Source: Perca fluviatilis
Taxonomy: Eukaryota > Chordata > Actinopteri > Perciformes > Percidae
Length of the DNA: 64,000 nucleotides
Assembly (NCBI RefSeq): GCF_010015445.1
Contig: NC_053133.1
Location: 27,213,468-27,277,467, forward strand
Direction: 5' to 3'
Positions 47,160 through 60,285 of the stretch are shown here, one piece after another. Every line of letters begins with the position of its first letter. Position 1 is the stretch's first letter. The notes below the pieces were generated by a model. That model was not told the origin of the DNA. It searched no databases and saw only the letters and a list, made by a program, of their open reading frames with translations. The translations under genes were made by a program, and so were the position numbers.

Positions 47160-47333
47160 TTCAGAGTCTCCAGTCTACAGTCTGGACTCTCCTTCAGATC
47201 ACACAGCTGCTTCACGTCTGAATCCTTCAGGTTGTTGACCCTCAGGTTCAGCTCTTTCAGATGGGAGGGGTTGGAGTTCAGAGCTGAGACCAGAGCAGCA
47301 CAGCTGATCTCTGACAAACCGCAGCTCACCAAT
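47160..47333 (-). CDS. NLR-type leucine-rich-repeat exon (copy 1)
   Basis: A 174-nt exon bounded by TTATTCAG acceptor and GTAAGTAG donor on the minus strand. The translation contains [20 protein letters not shown] and [11 protein letters not shown], then CRLETL, the paired ribonuclease-inhibitor-type LRRs typical of the expanded fish NLRC/NLRP-like receptors. It is about one residue shorter than copies 2 and 3. It is an open, phase-compatible single exon (phase 1 in and out). No NACHT or B30.2 exon is in the window, so the gene is partial here. Confidence 0.8.
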
Positions 47334-47857
47334 CTGAATAAAGAATAAATAATGTAACTTTAGAAGACAATGTTCCTGCTTGAAATTATTCAATATTTAA
47401 TAATCTTTTCAGAGCTGACGAAGGTTTAGAAAACAGAAACACCTGAACACAACAGGATCAGGATAAAAACTGTAAAATACAAAAAGTGAAAAAGAGCTCT
47501 AATTAATATTAATGACAACATGCTGCTACTTCAATAAAGACTTTGAAGTGAATGATTTAGACGTGTTTACTAAATGCAATATATTTACAATAATTACACA
47601 CAGTAATCTGTAATATTGACAGTGTCATCTTATTAAAGTTTATTATAAATCAACATGTTTCATTGTCTTGTGAATGAAGTGTAGCTTATCTTCACTACCA
47701 TCCTAATGTTTCAGGTAGAGATGAGTCTTCTGAACACATCTGCTCTTTAATTAGTTCACTTACTGTACAGCTCTAGAAAACACCACTATTCTCACATGGA
47801 CACTAATCATAGAAACTAATCTAACAGTTCAAATCTGACTTTCCCTACATTCATAGT

Positions 47858-47960
47858 CAAGTCCATTTTATTTATACAGCCCAATATCACAGATGACAAA
47901 TTTAGCTCAAGAGGCTTTCCAACCTGTACAGCATCCGACTCCCTCTGTCCTTAGTAAATC
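47858..47960 (+). repeat. interspersed repeat tail
   Basis: AAGTCCATTTTATTTATACA followed by GCCCAATATCACA is a common teleost retroelement 3' sequence. An A-rich low-complexity tract follows at 47980-48035. Confidence 0.5.
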
Positions 47961-48266
47961 TTTTCTTTTTTTTAAAGGTCAAAAAAAAAAAAAAAAAAAA
48001 TTAATAAAAAAAAAAAAATAAAAAAAAAAAAAAAACTAAAAACCCCCATCAAACCTTCCCCCTTCCAAAATCCCATGCTAACAAATATACAAAAAAAAAT
48101 AACATCCTTAGTTGAGTTAGAGTGACCAACCATGACAGCAGATCACAGGAAATGTTGGCTTTAAAAGTTCATCAGATATCAAACTGGTGAATTCAAGTCA
48201 GAGACGCTACAAAGTTCTACTTGTTCTATTTACAATAATGTTTGAGGGATTTATTTCACTTAGTGA

Positions 48267-48394
<128 letters not shown>

Positions 48395-48964
48395 AGGGCT
48401 CAACAGTAATGGTTGCCTGGCAACCAGATTGAGTCAGTTGTCCCCTTTGGCAACCACCTATTTGTGTTTTTTTTTTTATATATATATAAAAACAAATCTA
48501 AACTTTCAAAACTGGAAAATCTTATTTCTAAAGATGCCAGTATTTTATTTGGAAGTCTCCTTAAAGTTTAAACACTACGTTCTACATTTCAGCTGTTGTG
48601 CGACCGCTTTCCACAAGCGTGTTTGCCACTTTCTGTTCACGCTAACGGTGCATGTTAAAATCTTGGATGGGATGGGAGAAAAACGTGCTTTGGTTTTGGG
48701 GGATTTTATTTAAACCAATCACTATCGTCTTGGGCGGTGCTAAGCTAAGTGCTATGGCAGAATTTTCTGGCAGCCATCCCAGGAAGTGGAAGGTGGAGGA
48801 TATAGACTAGCTATATATACCAGACTAGTCAGAGACCAATACACTTTTAATTATTTTAGTTGATTTATTAGGACTAGAGCACCGACAGCATCGGTAGGTG
48901 AAGGCTGATTATTTACACAAACAAACTGTTGTACACTTTGGCTGAAAAGTGAAGAGTGGAAATT

Positions 48965-49437
48965 AATGTTAATGAGAGAGGGAGGGAGAGAGTGAGAGTG
49001 AGAGAGAGGGAGAGAGGGAGGGAAAGAGGGAGAGAGGGAGGGAAAGAGGGAGAGAGGGAGAGAGGGAGAGGGAGGGATCATTAACTAGTTGGGATTTGGT
49101 GTGTGCCTCCAAAGCAGCTCCAGTGTTCACTCTTTTTTCTGATGATGCCGGTCTCTCGCTCTTTTCAATCTCCGTTTTCTTATTCTGGGCGAAGAAGAAG
49201 AAGAAGAAGAAGAAGAAGAAGAAGAAGAAGAAGACTCCTGTTCCTGAAACTTGGATTTTGAATACATGTGGTCCTCCGTGTTTCCTTCAAACTTGCCACT
49301 GGGGTCGGGAAGCTACGACACCCATTAGCAGCATTAGCATCATTAGCATCATTAGCATCATTAGCAGGATTAGCAGCATTGGCAGCATTAGCAGGATTAG
49401 CAGGATTAGCAGCATTAGCAGCATTAGCAGCAGCTGG
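48965..49437. repeat. simple repeats: (GAGG)-rich, (AAG)n and a 9-bp TTAGCA minisatellite
   Basis: GA-rich tract at 48965-49077, (AAG)n at 49193-49234 and a 9-bp repeat of the type ATTAGCATC/ATTAGCAGC at 49322-49437. The 9-mer array is open in two frames (Ser-Ile-Ser and Leu-Ala-Ala readings) but shows no gene context. Confidence 0.9.
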
Positions 49438-49683
49438 GAGTCTAAAATGTGAAAGGTGGAGCAGTATGTCCTGTATGTCCCTTACCGGCTAATGTATTTC
49501 TAGATGGAGCATGACTATGGAGCGTCTACCCCAGTTCATGTAAGCAAATGTAAAATTTAAAGCCAATAGGAATACTTGGAATTGATGGTGGTGATTAATA
49601 TTCATAAAAAAGGACACGTTGATGAAGGGCAATATAGAGTTTGATAATGAACAACTACAAACCTTACACAATCTGGCTTTAAA

Positions 49684-49862
49684 GATTATTTTTGGGGCAT
49701 TTTCGGCCTTTATTTTGACAGGAGAGATAAAGACATTAAAGGAGAGAGGGGGGGGGATGGCATGCAGCAAAGGGCCGCAGGTTGGAGACGAACCCGGGCC
49801 GCTGGGTCGAGGACTAAACCTCTATATATGGGCGCCGCTCTACCAGCTGAGCTATCTGGGCA
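49684..49862 (-). mobile_element. tRNA-derived SINE
   Basis: The minus strand starts GCCCAGATAGCTCAGCTGGT. An RNA polymerase III A-box (TAGCTCAGCTGGTAGAGC, 49837-49854) and a B-box-like GGGTTCGTCTCC (49784-49795) are present. The tail region CTTTATCTCTCCTGTCAAAA follows and ends near 49684. The acceptor stem is not closed by complementary 3' bases, so this is a SINE; it is not a tRNA gene. An adjacent MITE end lies at 49945-49992. Confidence 0.85.
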
Positions 49863-49984
49863 CTTTGGAGTGTTTTTTTTTGTGTGTTTTTTTTTTTAGA
49901 TTTTTGGCGCTTTATTGACGTCCAGTATTTTCTGATATAAAAAAACTTTGAAGACAGGTCAAATTTGACCCGAGGACAACATAA

Positions 49985-51590
<1,606 letters not shown>

Positions 51591-51767
51591 CTCAGAGTCT
51601 CCAGTCTACAGTTTGGACTCTCCAATCCAGCACACAGCAGCTTCACTCCTGAATCCTCCAGGTTCTTGTTGTCTGTCAGGTCCAGCTCTTTCAGATGGGA
51701 GGGGTTGGACTTCAGAGCTGAGGCCAGAGCAGCACAGCTGATCTCTGACAAACCGCATCTCCTCAAT
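51591..51767 (-). CDS. NLR-type leucine-rich-repeat exon (copy 2)
   Basis: A 177-nt minus-strand exon with a TTATTCAG acceptor and a GAG|GTCAGT donor. The translation is [59 protein letters not shown]. This is two LRR units with the LxxCxLxxxxC pattern of NLRC3-like fish receptors. It probably lies in series with copies 1 and 3. Confidence 0.85.
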
Positions 51768-52090
51768 CTGAATAAAGAACAGATGTGTTCATGTTTTAAA
51801 TGTGTAGCTCAACATTACTATGTCCTAATCAATGATCTTTCCCCTAAAATTAGTATTGTTTAAGATGAGTTGTTAGTTCTATGTGCAGTGCAGTTTTAAT
51901 ATTAATGCTATCATGTTTTGCTTTCTTTCCACATATTTAAAAAAGTTTACAGCCTTTGACTCTTTTCCTGCTATTGTTTTAAGTCAAAATACCTCCACGA
52001 CCAAAATCCCCTACTTCACCATCAAGCCTCTAAACCTGTATGGAAATTAACACCTCTAATGAAATGTTAAATTAGTTAACGATCATCCGA

Positions 52091-52146
<56 letters not shown>
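52091..52146. repeat. (TC)n microsatellite at LINE 3' end
   Basis: A pure CT run of about 55 bp directly abuts the 3' terminus of the minus-strand LINE. Confidence 0.95.
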
Positions 52147-52151
<5 letters not shown>

Positions 52152-53226
52152 CAAAGAGGCTTTATTAGCATGACCATATTGACATACAGTACAGTATTAC
52201 AGTATTGCTAAAGCATATAAACAGAGAAACATGTTACACATTTACATCCAGTTGTACAGTAAGATGCAGACAATAAAACATTAGGTTGACATTTGTATAA
52301 AAGCAACAATCATGTCAACATAATGTAACAATATGAACAAAACTGATGGATAGCAGCAACAACATGAAAACAAGAATATTACAGTTGTGTGTATGTGTGT
52401 GTGTTTGTGGGAGGGGGGGTGTCACTCACTGTTCCTCAAAGTGTGACAGGTAAAGACATATTCTGCTGCTAGACTGCAGCTCTCTGGCTGTTCTCCCAGC
52501 CGGATCGGCATTTTATTGAAATATTTAGTTCTGATTGGCTGCAGCTCTGTGCATTCTGTCAGGAAGTGCAGCTCGGTCTCGACTTTGTTTCTCTTGCACA
52601 GCTGGCAGAAGCGTTCCTCTTTGGGCAGCCATGATTGTTTGTAGCGGCCTGTCTCGATGGCCAGGCTGTGTTCACTGAGTCTGGACTTGGTCAACGTAGT
52701 TCTTAGTTTGGTATCAGTGACTGTGGTCAGGTAGTCTGCCACACTGGACTCTCTCTTTAGGGACAGGTAGCTCTGCATTTTGCTTTGTGCTTCTGTTTGT
52801 GTGTTCCAGTTGGTGATGTAGTTTTGTTTCTGTTGTGTTATAATCTGGTTAACTCTGATTGGTTGGTTCCCAGACTGGTCCTGAGGTAGAACAGGGTCAG
52901 GAAGTGAACTGAGCGTCAGGACCAGCTGAGTGAGGGGACTCTTCTCTTTGCTCAGCTCTTGGTGTTGCAGGGCTTTCTGCTGGTAGGACTGGGGGTCACT
53001 GTTTTTTAGATGTAGCCAATATTTGATTGCAGGTTTTTGAATTTTTATGAATAATGGGAATTGGGCTAATTCAGCTCTGCAGGCCTTGTTGGTGGTTTTT
53101 CTGTGCACCTGTAGGATGCTTTTACAGAACTCTAGATGCAGGATTTCAACTGGGTTTTTGTCCAAATGGGCCTGATTCTGGTAGGAAATATGACCCCCCA
53201 CCTCACTACCGTAGAGGAGAATTGGT
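52147..53226 (-). mobile_element. 5'-truncated LINE, ORF2 C-terminal third intact
   Basis: A minus-strand open frame of about 260 codons (53201-52422) is preceded, in another frame, by LEPILLYGSEVG. It includes LHLEFCKSILQVHRKTTNKA, FPLFIKIQKPAIKYWLHLKN and the zinc-knuckle-like RFCQLCKRNKVETELHFLTE-C. This is a non-LTR retrotransposon ORF2 C-terminus. The 3' end (CCTCTTTGAATTTGAGAGAG on the minus strand) merges with a (TC)n tract. The clade is uncertain (Tx1/L1-like or related). It interrupts the NLR module between 51950 and 53230. Confidence 0.85.
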
Positions 53227-53229
53227 TCT

Positions 53230-53694
53230 AGGAGAGCAAATTTGCTTTTGTGACTTTAATTTCATTCCTTTGACTCTTAAAATGTAAACTGTGTAATTTA
53301 GGTTAGAATTAAAGAAATTTGACAAATTTAAATACATGAATAAGACTTTATATATTAAAAAGTAAACTAAGTAAAGACAGAAACATGGACAGCACTTCTG
53401 CTGCTCTCATTTCAAACCACAGACTGAGGCTATCTTCATCACCACTGTCATCTTCATCACCACACAGCTGACTGACTGAGAGCTCTCTTCATCCTCAGTC
53501 ATCTTTAGAACTGATCAGATGTGCACTGAGCAAAGAGAGATGCAGCTTCTCTTCATCTGAAATGTAATCTATTACCTCCCCGTACTAACATGTCTGCAGT
53601 GCATCATTTAGGATCCTGTTTACTGTCAGAACACAAAGTGACATCATTTCCTGACAGGAAGCATCAGACACATGTTGATACACACACACACACA

Positions 53695-53762
<68 letters not shown>

Positions 53763-53883
53763 ACACACACACACACACACACACACACGTTAAAGGAGCA
53801 CAGAGAGTGAAGCATGTTTCCAAATGCAGATGTTTGAAGTCTCTTTAGTCTGATCTGTCACCAACAACAGGTGATACCTGTGT
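53230..53883. repeat. NLR intron module (module 2) with (CA)n and an inverted end
   Basis: Direct homology to module 1 up to about 53680. Then (CA)n (53684-53788) is followed by 53789-53879 in the opposite orientation relative to modules 1 and 3, and then by a (TG)n run. Confidence 0.8.
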
Positions 53884-54265
53884 GTGTGTGTGTGTGTGTT
53901 TGTTTGTGTATGTGTGTTTGGCGCTGTGTCGTGTGTGTGTGTGTGTGTCTGTTTGTGTGTGTGTGTGTGTCTCTGTTTGTGTGTGTGTGTGTGTCTATAT
54001 GTGTGTGTGTGTCTATATGTATGTGTGTGCCTATATGTATGTGTGTGTCTATATGTATGTGTGTGCCTATATGTATGTTTGTGTGTGTGTCTCTATGTGT
54101 GAGTGTGTGCGTCTATATGTATGTGTGTGTGTCTATGTTTGTGTGTGTGTCTATATGAATGTGTGTGTGTATGTTTGTGTGTGTGTGTCTCTATGTGTGT
54201 GTGTGTGAGTGTGTCTCTATGTGTGTGTGAGTGCGTCTCTATGTGTGTGTGTGTGTGTGTGTGTG
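53880..54265. repeat. GT-rich microsatellite/minisatellite
   Basis: GT repeats with recurrent TCTATATGTATGTGTGTG units of about 18-20 bp. The same pattern occurs at 63753-64000. Confidence 0.95.
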
Positions 54266-54267
54266 TT

Positions 54268-57200
54268 AGGGCTTTGACTCCGAACTTCGATATTCGAATA
54301 TAATTTGAATATATATATAAAAAAAAGATATTTGAATGAATATTAGGCAGCCCCTAATATTCAAACCTGTTGGGCTACAACAACCACGCCTGAGGAGGAA
54401 TCTACACTCCTGACTATTTGAAAACCAACGTGTGGCGCTACTTTGGTTTCCCAAAGAAACAGGGAAAAATCACGAGTAAGGACAAAGCGATATGTAAAAT
54501 ATGTAGGACCAAACTCACATATCTCGCGACGACTAGCAACTTGAGAGCCCACCTGTCAACACTACATCCCAGCAAGCTGGAAGAGGAGGAGGGGGAAGGA
54601 TTGGGGGCGAGGCAGGCCAACAGAATAACTACGTACTATCCTGCTCTCTTACGGGCCCATCAAAATACAGCTTAAGACGAGTGATGCACTGTTCGCGTGC
54701 AGATATGAGGCCCATTAACGTGATATATGGGAGCGGGTTTCAAGCTTTCGTCCACGAGCTAGAGCCACGATTCAAAATCCCCTGCTACAGGACCATGAAT
54801 GGTAAAATAACGAAGCTGTACGACACAACCAAAGGTGGCATAAGGGAAATGCTTCGTGGAGGAAACCTGCACTGACCACTGATGGATGGAGTTCTTTGGC
54901 TACTGAGTCCCTTGTTACGGTCATAGCCTATTTCATCGATGAGGACTGGGAGATGAGGAATGTCGTACTGGACACGTCTAAGCTTCAAACCGCTCACACA
55001 GCAGCGAATGTCTCCACATGCATCGACAGTATTCTACGAGAGTTCTGCGTGGAGCGTGAGTCTGTGCTTGCCATCACAACAGACAATGTGGCCAACTACG
55101 TAATGCTGTAGAGAGGTACTTGGGGATCACGGATATCCCGTGCATGGCTCACACAATTAACCTGGCAGCGAGAAAAGGGCTTGCAGAGCGTTCCGTTGCA
55201 ACAACAGTCAGTCGCCTGAAGGCTGCCGCTCAGCATTTCAAGCATTCCCCTACAGACAGCTACCTCCTGGAGTCCATGCAGAAACTCCTTGGTCTCAAAC
55301 CAGTCCAGCTCATCAACGACTGCCCCACCAGCTGGAATAGTACCTACGATACGATCTGTCGGGCAGCTGATCAACAAGCCGCTGTTGCAGCGGTGATAAT
55401 GGAGGAGAAACTCAGCAGTCTGGAGCTCAGCAGTGTGGAGTGGACCCTGATGGAGAAGGTCAGTAATGTTGGCTAATTATGTTGGGTCTAATAATATTAT
55501 GTCCCTAATGTTGTTAACATTACTGTTTGCAAACGTAGTAACACGTAAGCCTCGTTAACGTTGGCTAAGCTAAGTTTGTGTTTTGAGTAACGTTAAGTGG
55601 CACATAGCCTAACTGTGCTTAATAGCTAGCATGTTAGCTAGCTATCTAAGGTAGTGGCGCTAGGATAAGCTTGTTATTAATTGTGTGTTTGTCCCGCAGG
55701 TGAAAGACGTGCTGAAGCCGTTCAAAGTAGCCACCCAGGCGCTGTCAACAGAAAACTACCCAACAGCATCAGCGGTCCTCCCCCTACAGTGTGTGCTTCT
55801 GACACAACTCAAGCCCTCCACCGATGACCCGGCAGGACTAAAAGAGATGAAAACAATGATGTCAACTGATCTGAAGGCGCGATATGGCCCCGACAAAGAT
55901 ACATTCTTGCTACTGAACACAGCCAGCTACCTCGACCCGGGTTTTCACCGGCTGGTTCATTTAGAACAAGGCAGTGCGAGATAAGGTTCAGAGGGAGCTT
56001 GCAGAGCTCAGCGAGGAGACCGGCGAAGAGGAAGGCAAAGATGAGAACGCCACGACTACGGAGCTACAGCAGCGCAAGGAAAAGAATGCTCTTAGCGCAA
56101 AGGGGGTCCTCTTTGGGGATGTGTACTGCCAAAACTTGGCAGGAGGTAAGGGACTGTTCGTTATTTATTTAAGGGGCCACCGGAGGAGTTTTAGGACCTT
56201 TCGTTAAAATAGACATGACCCTCCCCTCGCCACTAATAATTTTTCTATGACCCTCCAAAACGATTTGGAAAAAAGGCATGACCCTCCCCCAATAATTTAT
56301 GATACCTTCTGTACTGGTTTGCGTTTGGCAAATCTATACAGAATACCATTATTTTTTTACAGCAATGACGTACGTGACTAAACCTCTGCATTCTCATCTG
56401 ACGCATCCCACTCCTCTGTTATGGTGGGGGGGCCATTTCAGTAGATTTACTCACTAACGTTGTTGGAGAAAAACAATAAACATGGAAACTAAATGCACAC
56501 TTCCTGCATTACTGAATTACTTCAAATACTAAGTTACTCCTCTAGTATTACAACTAACTATCTATAACTAGTATTCACATGAAATAAAACAATAAAACAT
56601 TGAGACCATTCACCAAAGCACACATGGGTAATAATCAATCGCCAATCGCGGCACGGCTATCTTGGAACGCAATAGACAGACGGTGGTGGAATAATTCAAC
56701 TAAAATGTAACAGTGAACAATCAGTGTTCGACCTACAGTCTGTTGACATGCCTCTCCAAACGCAGCGCAATAACTCCATAAAACGTTAATAGCCTACACG
56801 TTAAGAACAAAGATCTGTATTTTGTATTTTTAATTCAATGACACGAAAAAAAAGAAGTAATCCACAGTGATCAGTAGATCCACAAACAGAGTCCCGGTGT
56901 ATCCAGCAAGGCCTACACGAGCGTCACATTCACCAGTCAGCTCCAAACAGGTGAATGAGGCCTCTCCACTTCGCCGTTTAAACAAAGTGGAATAAACGTA
57001 GAAAAGTCCAAATCTACACAAAAGCGCAAGGTGACATCAAATGTGTATACATGGCATTTAGGAAACCTTTAGGGCAACGTTGGCATGGCAAGATGTCCAG
57101 TGCAACAGTCATTTTCGGGTTTTGCATCCTGCTGCTCCCATCATCAGCCAGGTAGGCTAATATTATTTTTACTAAAGCAGTATATGAAATCAGATGTATT

Positions 57201-58085
57201 ACCTGCCACCATTTAGTTGTTTTATGTTATTTAAAATATTCATAAAATATCTGGTCATCATGCCAAACAATTATTCCACTCAATGCAATTACCAGTTTCA
57301 GCCACCAGGGGTGCAGTGCTCCTCTTGCCCCCAGCAAACTCCACGTATGCGGTCAGACCCATCTGCTAGGGTGCTGATGGGGGGGCCGAGACTACTACAT
57401 GGAAAAATATGTACCAAACAAGCCACTTTGAAATGTTGCTCTTTTCATGAATACAAAAGTTGGGTGACGCCCCCCCCTCCCAGGGTAAAAAATGTTGGGC
57501 GACCCTCCATTATTTTCCTCCGGGGGTCCATTCCATAAATACCGAACGGTCCCTAATAATGATGATATTATTATCAATAATAAATAATACAAACACGTTC
57601 AAACACGTTCAAATTATCGAGTGCCTTTCATAACAACTCAAACTCGCCTACATTGGAAATATAAAAAGTGCATTATAAAACGTAGCCTTTCGAGTGCATT
57701 CGTTTGTTCTGTATGTTAAAATATAAAAATAATAAAAAATTGATCATAAAAAAAAACATAGCCTAAACAACACATTAACAAAAACAAATTTATTTTTAAC
57801 AGTCAGACCGAATGAATATGTGCTCCAAAGAGAGATGATGGCCTACGACAGTGAGCCCCCACCCCCGTCTGACAGCAACCCGCTGTCCTGGTGGAAGGAG
57901 AGAAGCCCAAAGTACCCCCATCTCGCCCAGCTGGCACCGCGGCTACCTGGTAACATGCGGGACATCCGCAAGGGCGGAACGAGTGTTTTCCACCGCGGGG
58001 AACACAGTCACATAACAACGCTCTTCCAGAAAATGGGAATCACCTTGTTTTTTTGGCCAACAACCTAAAAAAGTCTGCAGCCAGA
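54268..58085 (+). pseudogene. hAT transposon with broken BED/ZBED-type transposase
   Basis: The left end TAGGGCTTTGACTCCGAAC (from 54268) follows a GT tract. A BED finger at 54418-54600 reads KTNVWRYFGFPKKQGK, CKICRTKL and TSNLRAHLSTLHPSK. The catalytic part continues in changing frames: VLAITTDNVANYV, GITDIPCMAHTINLAARKGL and NDCPTSWNSTYDTI. An intron at 55459-55699 is recognisable, and the next part starts VKDVLKPFKVATQALSTENY. After a second intron (56146-57802) the C-terminal dimerisation region follows: VRPNEYVLQREMMAYDSEPP and NPLSWWKERSPKYPHLAQLA, then ERVFSTAGNTVT in another frame. At least four frame changes or stops make it inactive. The right terminus was not found. Confidence 0.85.
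56150..57553. mobile_element. Harbinger-like DNA element inside the hAT transposase intron
   Basis: Imperfect TIRs run from GGGACTGTTCGTTATTTAT on the left, and the right end reads, reverse complemented, GGGACCGTTCGGTATTTATG. Homology continues through the GGAGGAG and ATGACCC region. TAA flanks both ends (56147-56149 and 57554-57556), matching the TWA TSD of PIF/Harbinger elements. About 1.4 kb with no transposase recognised. Confidence 0.7.
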
Positions 58086-58249
58086 TAAACTGCAGCCAGC
58101 CAGATAGCCCATAATGGCGAGTTCTAATTTAGCCTAGGCTACATGTTTTGATTGTTGGGGATATAGCCCTGCATCTAGAAGAGTTCTAATCAGAAGAACA
58201 TGTGATTGGGGAGGAGAATGCATCCAGAGTACTGGATGGAGTACTTCAG

Positions 58250-59300
58250 ACATCTCCACACCGTTCCTAAATACTTTTAATATTGATCATAGTCTTATTT
58301 GTTGGCTGATGGACTTTTTAACTGACAGGTCACAACGTGTGAGAGTGAATAGCATCTTATCCGATGTTCTCTTTTCCTCCACTGGTTCCCCAGGGCTGCG
58401 TCCTCTCCGCTATCTTATTTATTTTATATACAAATGCATGCCAAAGCCAACACGCAGGTGCAGCCATTAAGTTTGCTGATGACCGGTAGTGTCACTGCTT
58501 ACACTCACACCCCCAGTATGGCGCTACTTTAAATGATTTTACAGCGTGGTGCAAGTCGTCTTTTATGAACATCAATGCGGCAAAAACTAAAGAAATGCTG
58601 ATCGACTTTAGGAAGAATCCTCCCACCCTCTCTCCGACCCTTATTAATGATCAAGCTATCGAAGTGGTGAAGCAATACAAATACCTCGGTATTATAGTAG
58701 ACGACAAACTCACCTTCGAGCCTCAGGTTGACGCTGTCTGTAAAAAAGCACACCAGCGTATGTTTTTTTATCGTAAACTTCGCAATTTTAATGTCGATAA
58801 GACTTTTATGAGGATGTTTTATTGTTGTTTTATTGAAACTATTCTTTCCTTTGCCTTTGTGCTGGTTTGGGTCCCTCACTCTTAAAAACAAAAACAGGCT
58901 GCAATCCATTACTAAAGTGTGTGGAAAAATTTCCCTGAACTCTCTGACTGACTTAAAATCTCTAGACGAGACAAGGACCCTGAAGAAGGCCCAGTCAGTC
59001 CTGGCTGATATAAGCCCCCCCCTGAACAGCTACTTCATGTTGTTGCTGTCTGGCCGCAGATTCTGTCTGCCTAAATGCAGGACAAACAGACACAAAAACT
59101 CTTTTGTTCCTGCTGCTATAGGTTTTGTTAATAATTCAATGTGAGATGTGTACCTTTGTGTAGTATGTATTTACTTGTGTTCTCCATCGATAGTTTCTGT
59201 TGTATGTATGGCTTATGTGTCGTTTATGTTGTACTTTATTTTGCTGCAAATCGAATTGCCCCTCGGGGATAATAAAGACTCCTTGACCTTGACCTTGACT
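58250..59300 (+). mobile_element. 5'-truncated Rex1/CR1-like LINE
   Basis: Plus-strand readings include CWLMDFLTDRSQRVRVNS, STGSPQGCVLSAILF and FADD (about 58478, then disrupted), the palm of the reverse transcriptase. Then MNINAAKTKEMLIDF, KQYKYLGIIVDDKLTFEP and FYRKLRNFNVDKTFMRMFYC follow, and SITKVCGKISLNSLTDLKS after a frame change. The 3' end is CTCGGGGATAATAAAGACTC with CTTGAC tandem repeats. Frameshifts make it defective. Confidence 0.88.
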
Positions 59301-59489
59301 GGCTCATTGTTATTTATTTTTGATAAACGTGGATAAAAGCTGTGGAAAGCATACTGTTTGTGTTTAAACCAGGGTCTGACTTACAATAAAAAGATTGTTG
59401 TGACGGTGTGTTTTTCTTCTGAAAAGATAATTGCCTGCCCATTGACATACACAAACGAACTTCGTTTGTGTGCGTGTGTCTCTGTGTGT

Positions 59490-59623
<134 letters not shown>

Positions 59624-59631
59624 GTCTCTAT

Positions 59632-60277
59632 TAGGGGTGGGATCGGACCAAGTTTTTCTGTCCGAGCCCTGCCCACGTCCGGCAGAACCGTGATCGAACC
59701 CGCCCCGAGCCCAACAGGCATCAAGAGATTTATGACCGAGCCCGACCCGGCCGACACCGTTAAAATATAATTTTTTTTTCATACTAATGACACATGTAGG
59801 CTACGTGTGTTTGTGTGGAAAGCTTTTACTCAGAAATGTCAACAGATGAGCGCATCAGCACAGTGAGCGCACACATGTGGCAACAAGCGCACATTAACAC
59901 AGGCGCAGACAAGAGGCCCAGTCATATTATTGAAATAAAATTAACATATGCCTAAACTATGTGGAAATACACAGTAGACTTTCCTTCATTTTCGGTGGTT
60001 TTATAATCCTCCTGAGGCCAACTTCTTTTTAACATCTTCCACCGTTGCGCTCTGAGCGCTGCAGTCGGCGTGCAGTCTGCCTGATAAGCACGTGTTTCTG
60101 TTAGGTTAATATTTTAAATTTATTTTAATCACAAAAACAAACATTTGCATCAAGTGAAAAAGGCCCATTACATAATAAGCCGTTTTAAATTGTAAATGTC
60201 CAATGCCTTAGGCTACCACGCTGATGTGACCGTCCGAGCCCGGCCCGACGGGTCCCGGGTCGGGTATCCCAGCCTTA
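59632..60277. mobile_element. non-autonomous hAT element (646 bp), 8-bp TSD
   Basis: The ends TAGGGGTGGGAT and ATCCCAGCCTTA are imperfect TIRs, flanked by GTCTCTAT on both sides (59624-59631 and 60278-60285). The subterminal regions are GC-rich with CGAGCCC/CGGGCT motifs on both sides. No transposase ORF. The element sits inside a GT-rich microsatellite. Confidence 0.93.
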
Positions 60278-60285
60278 GTCTCTAT

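Noticed and set aside
49322..49437. Alanine/leucine- or serine/isoleucine-rich coding repeat
   Set aside because: It is a 9-bp minisatellite with no supporting exon structure; frames are open because of the unit length.
49780..49862. tRNA gene on the minus strand
   Set aside because: A-box and B-box are present, but the 3' acceptor strand does not close the stem and the sequence continues into a SINE-type tail.
58529..58909. Minus-strand ORF of 126 codons
   Set aside because: It overlaps the plus-strand LINE reverse transcriptase, whose translation has clear family motifs; the minus frame has none.
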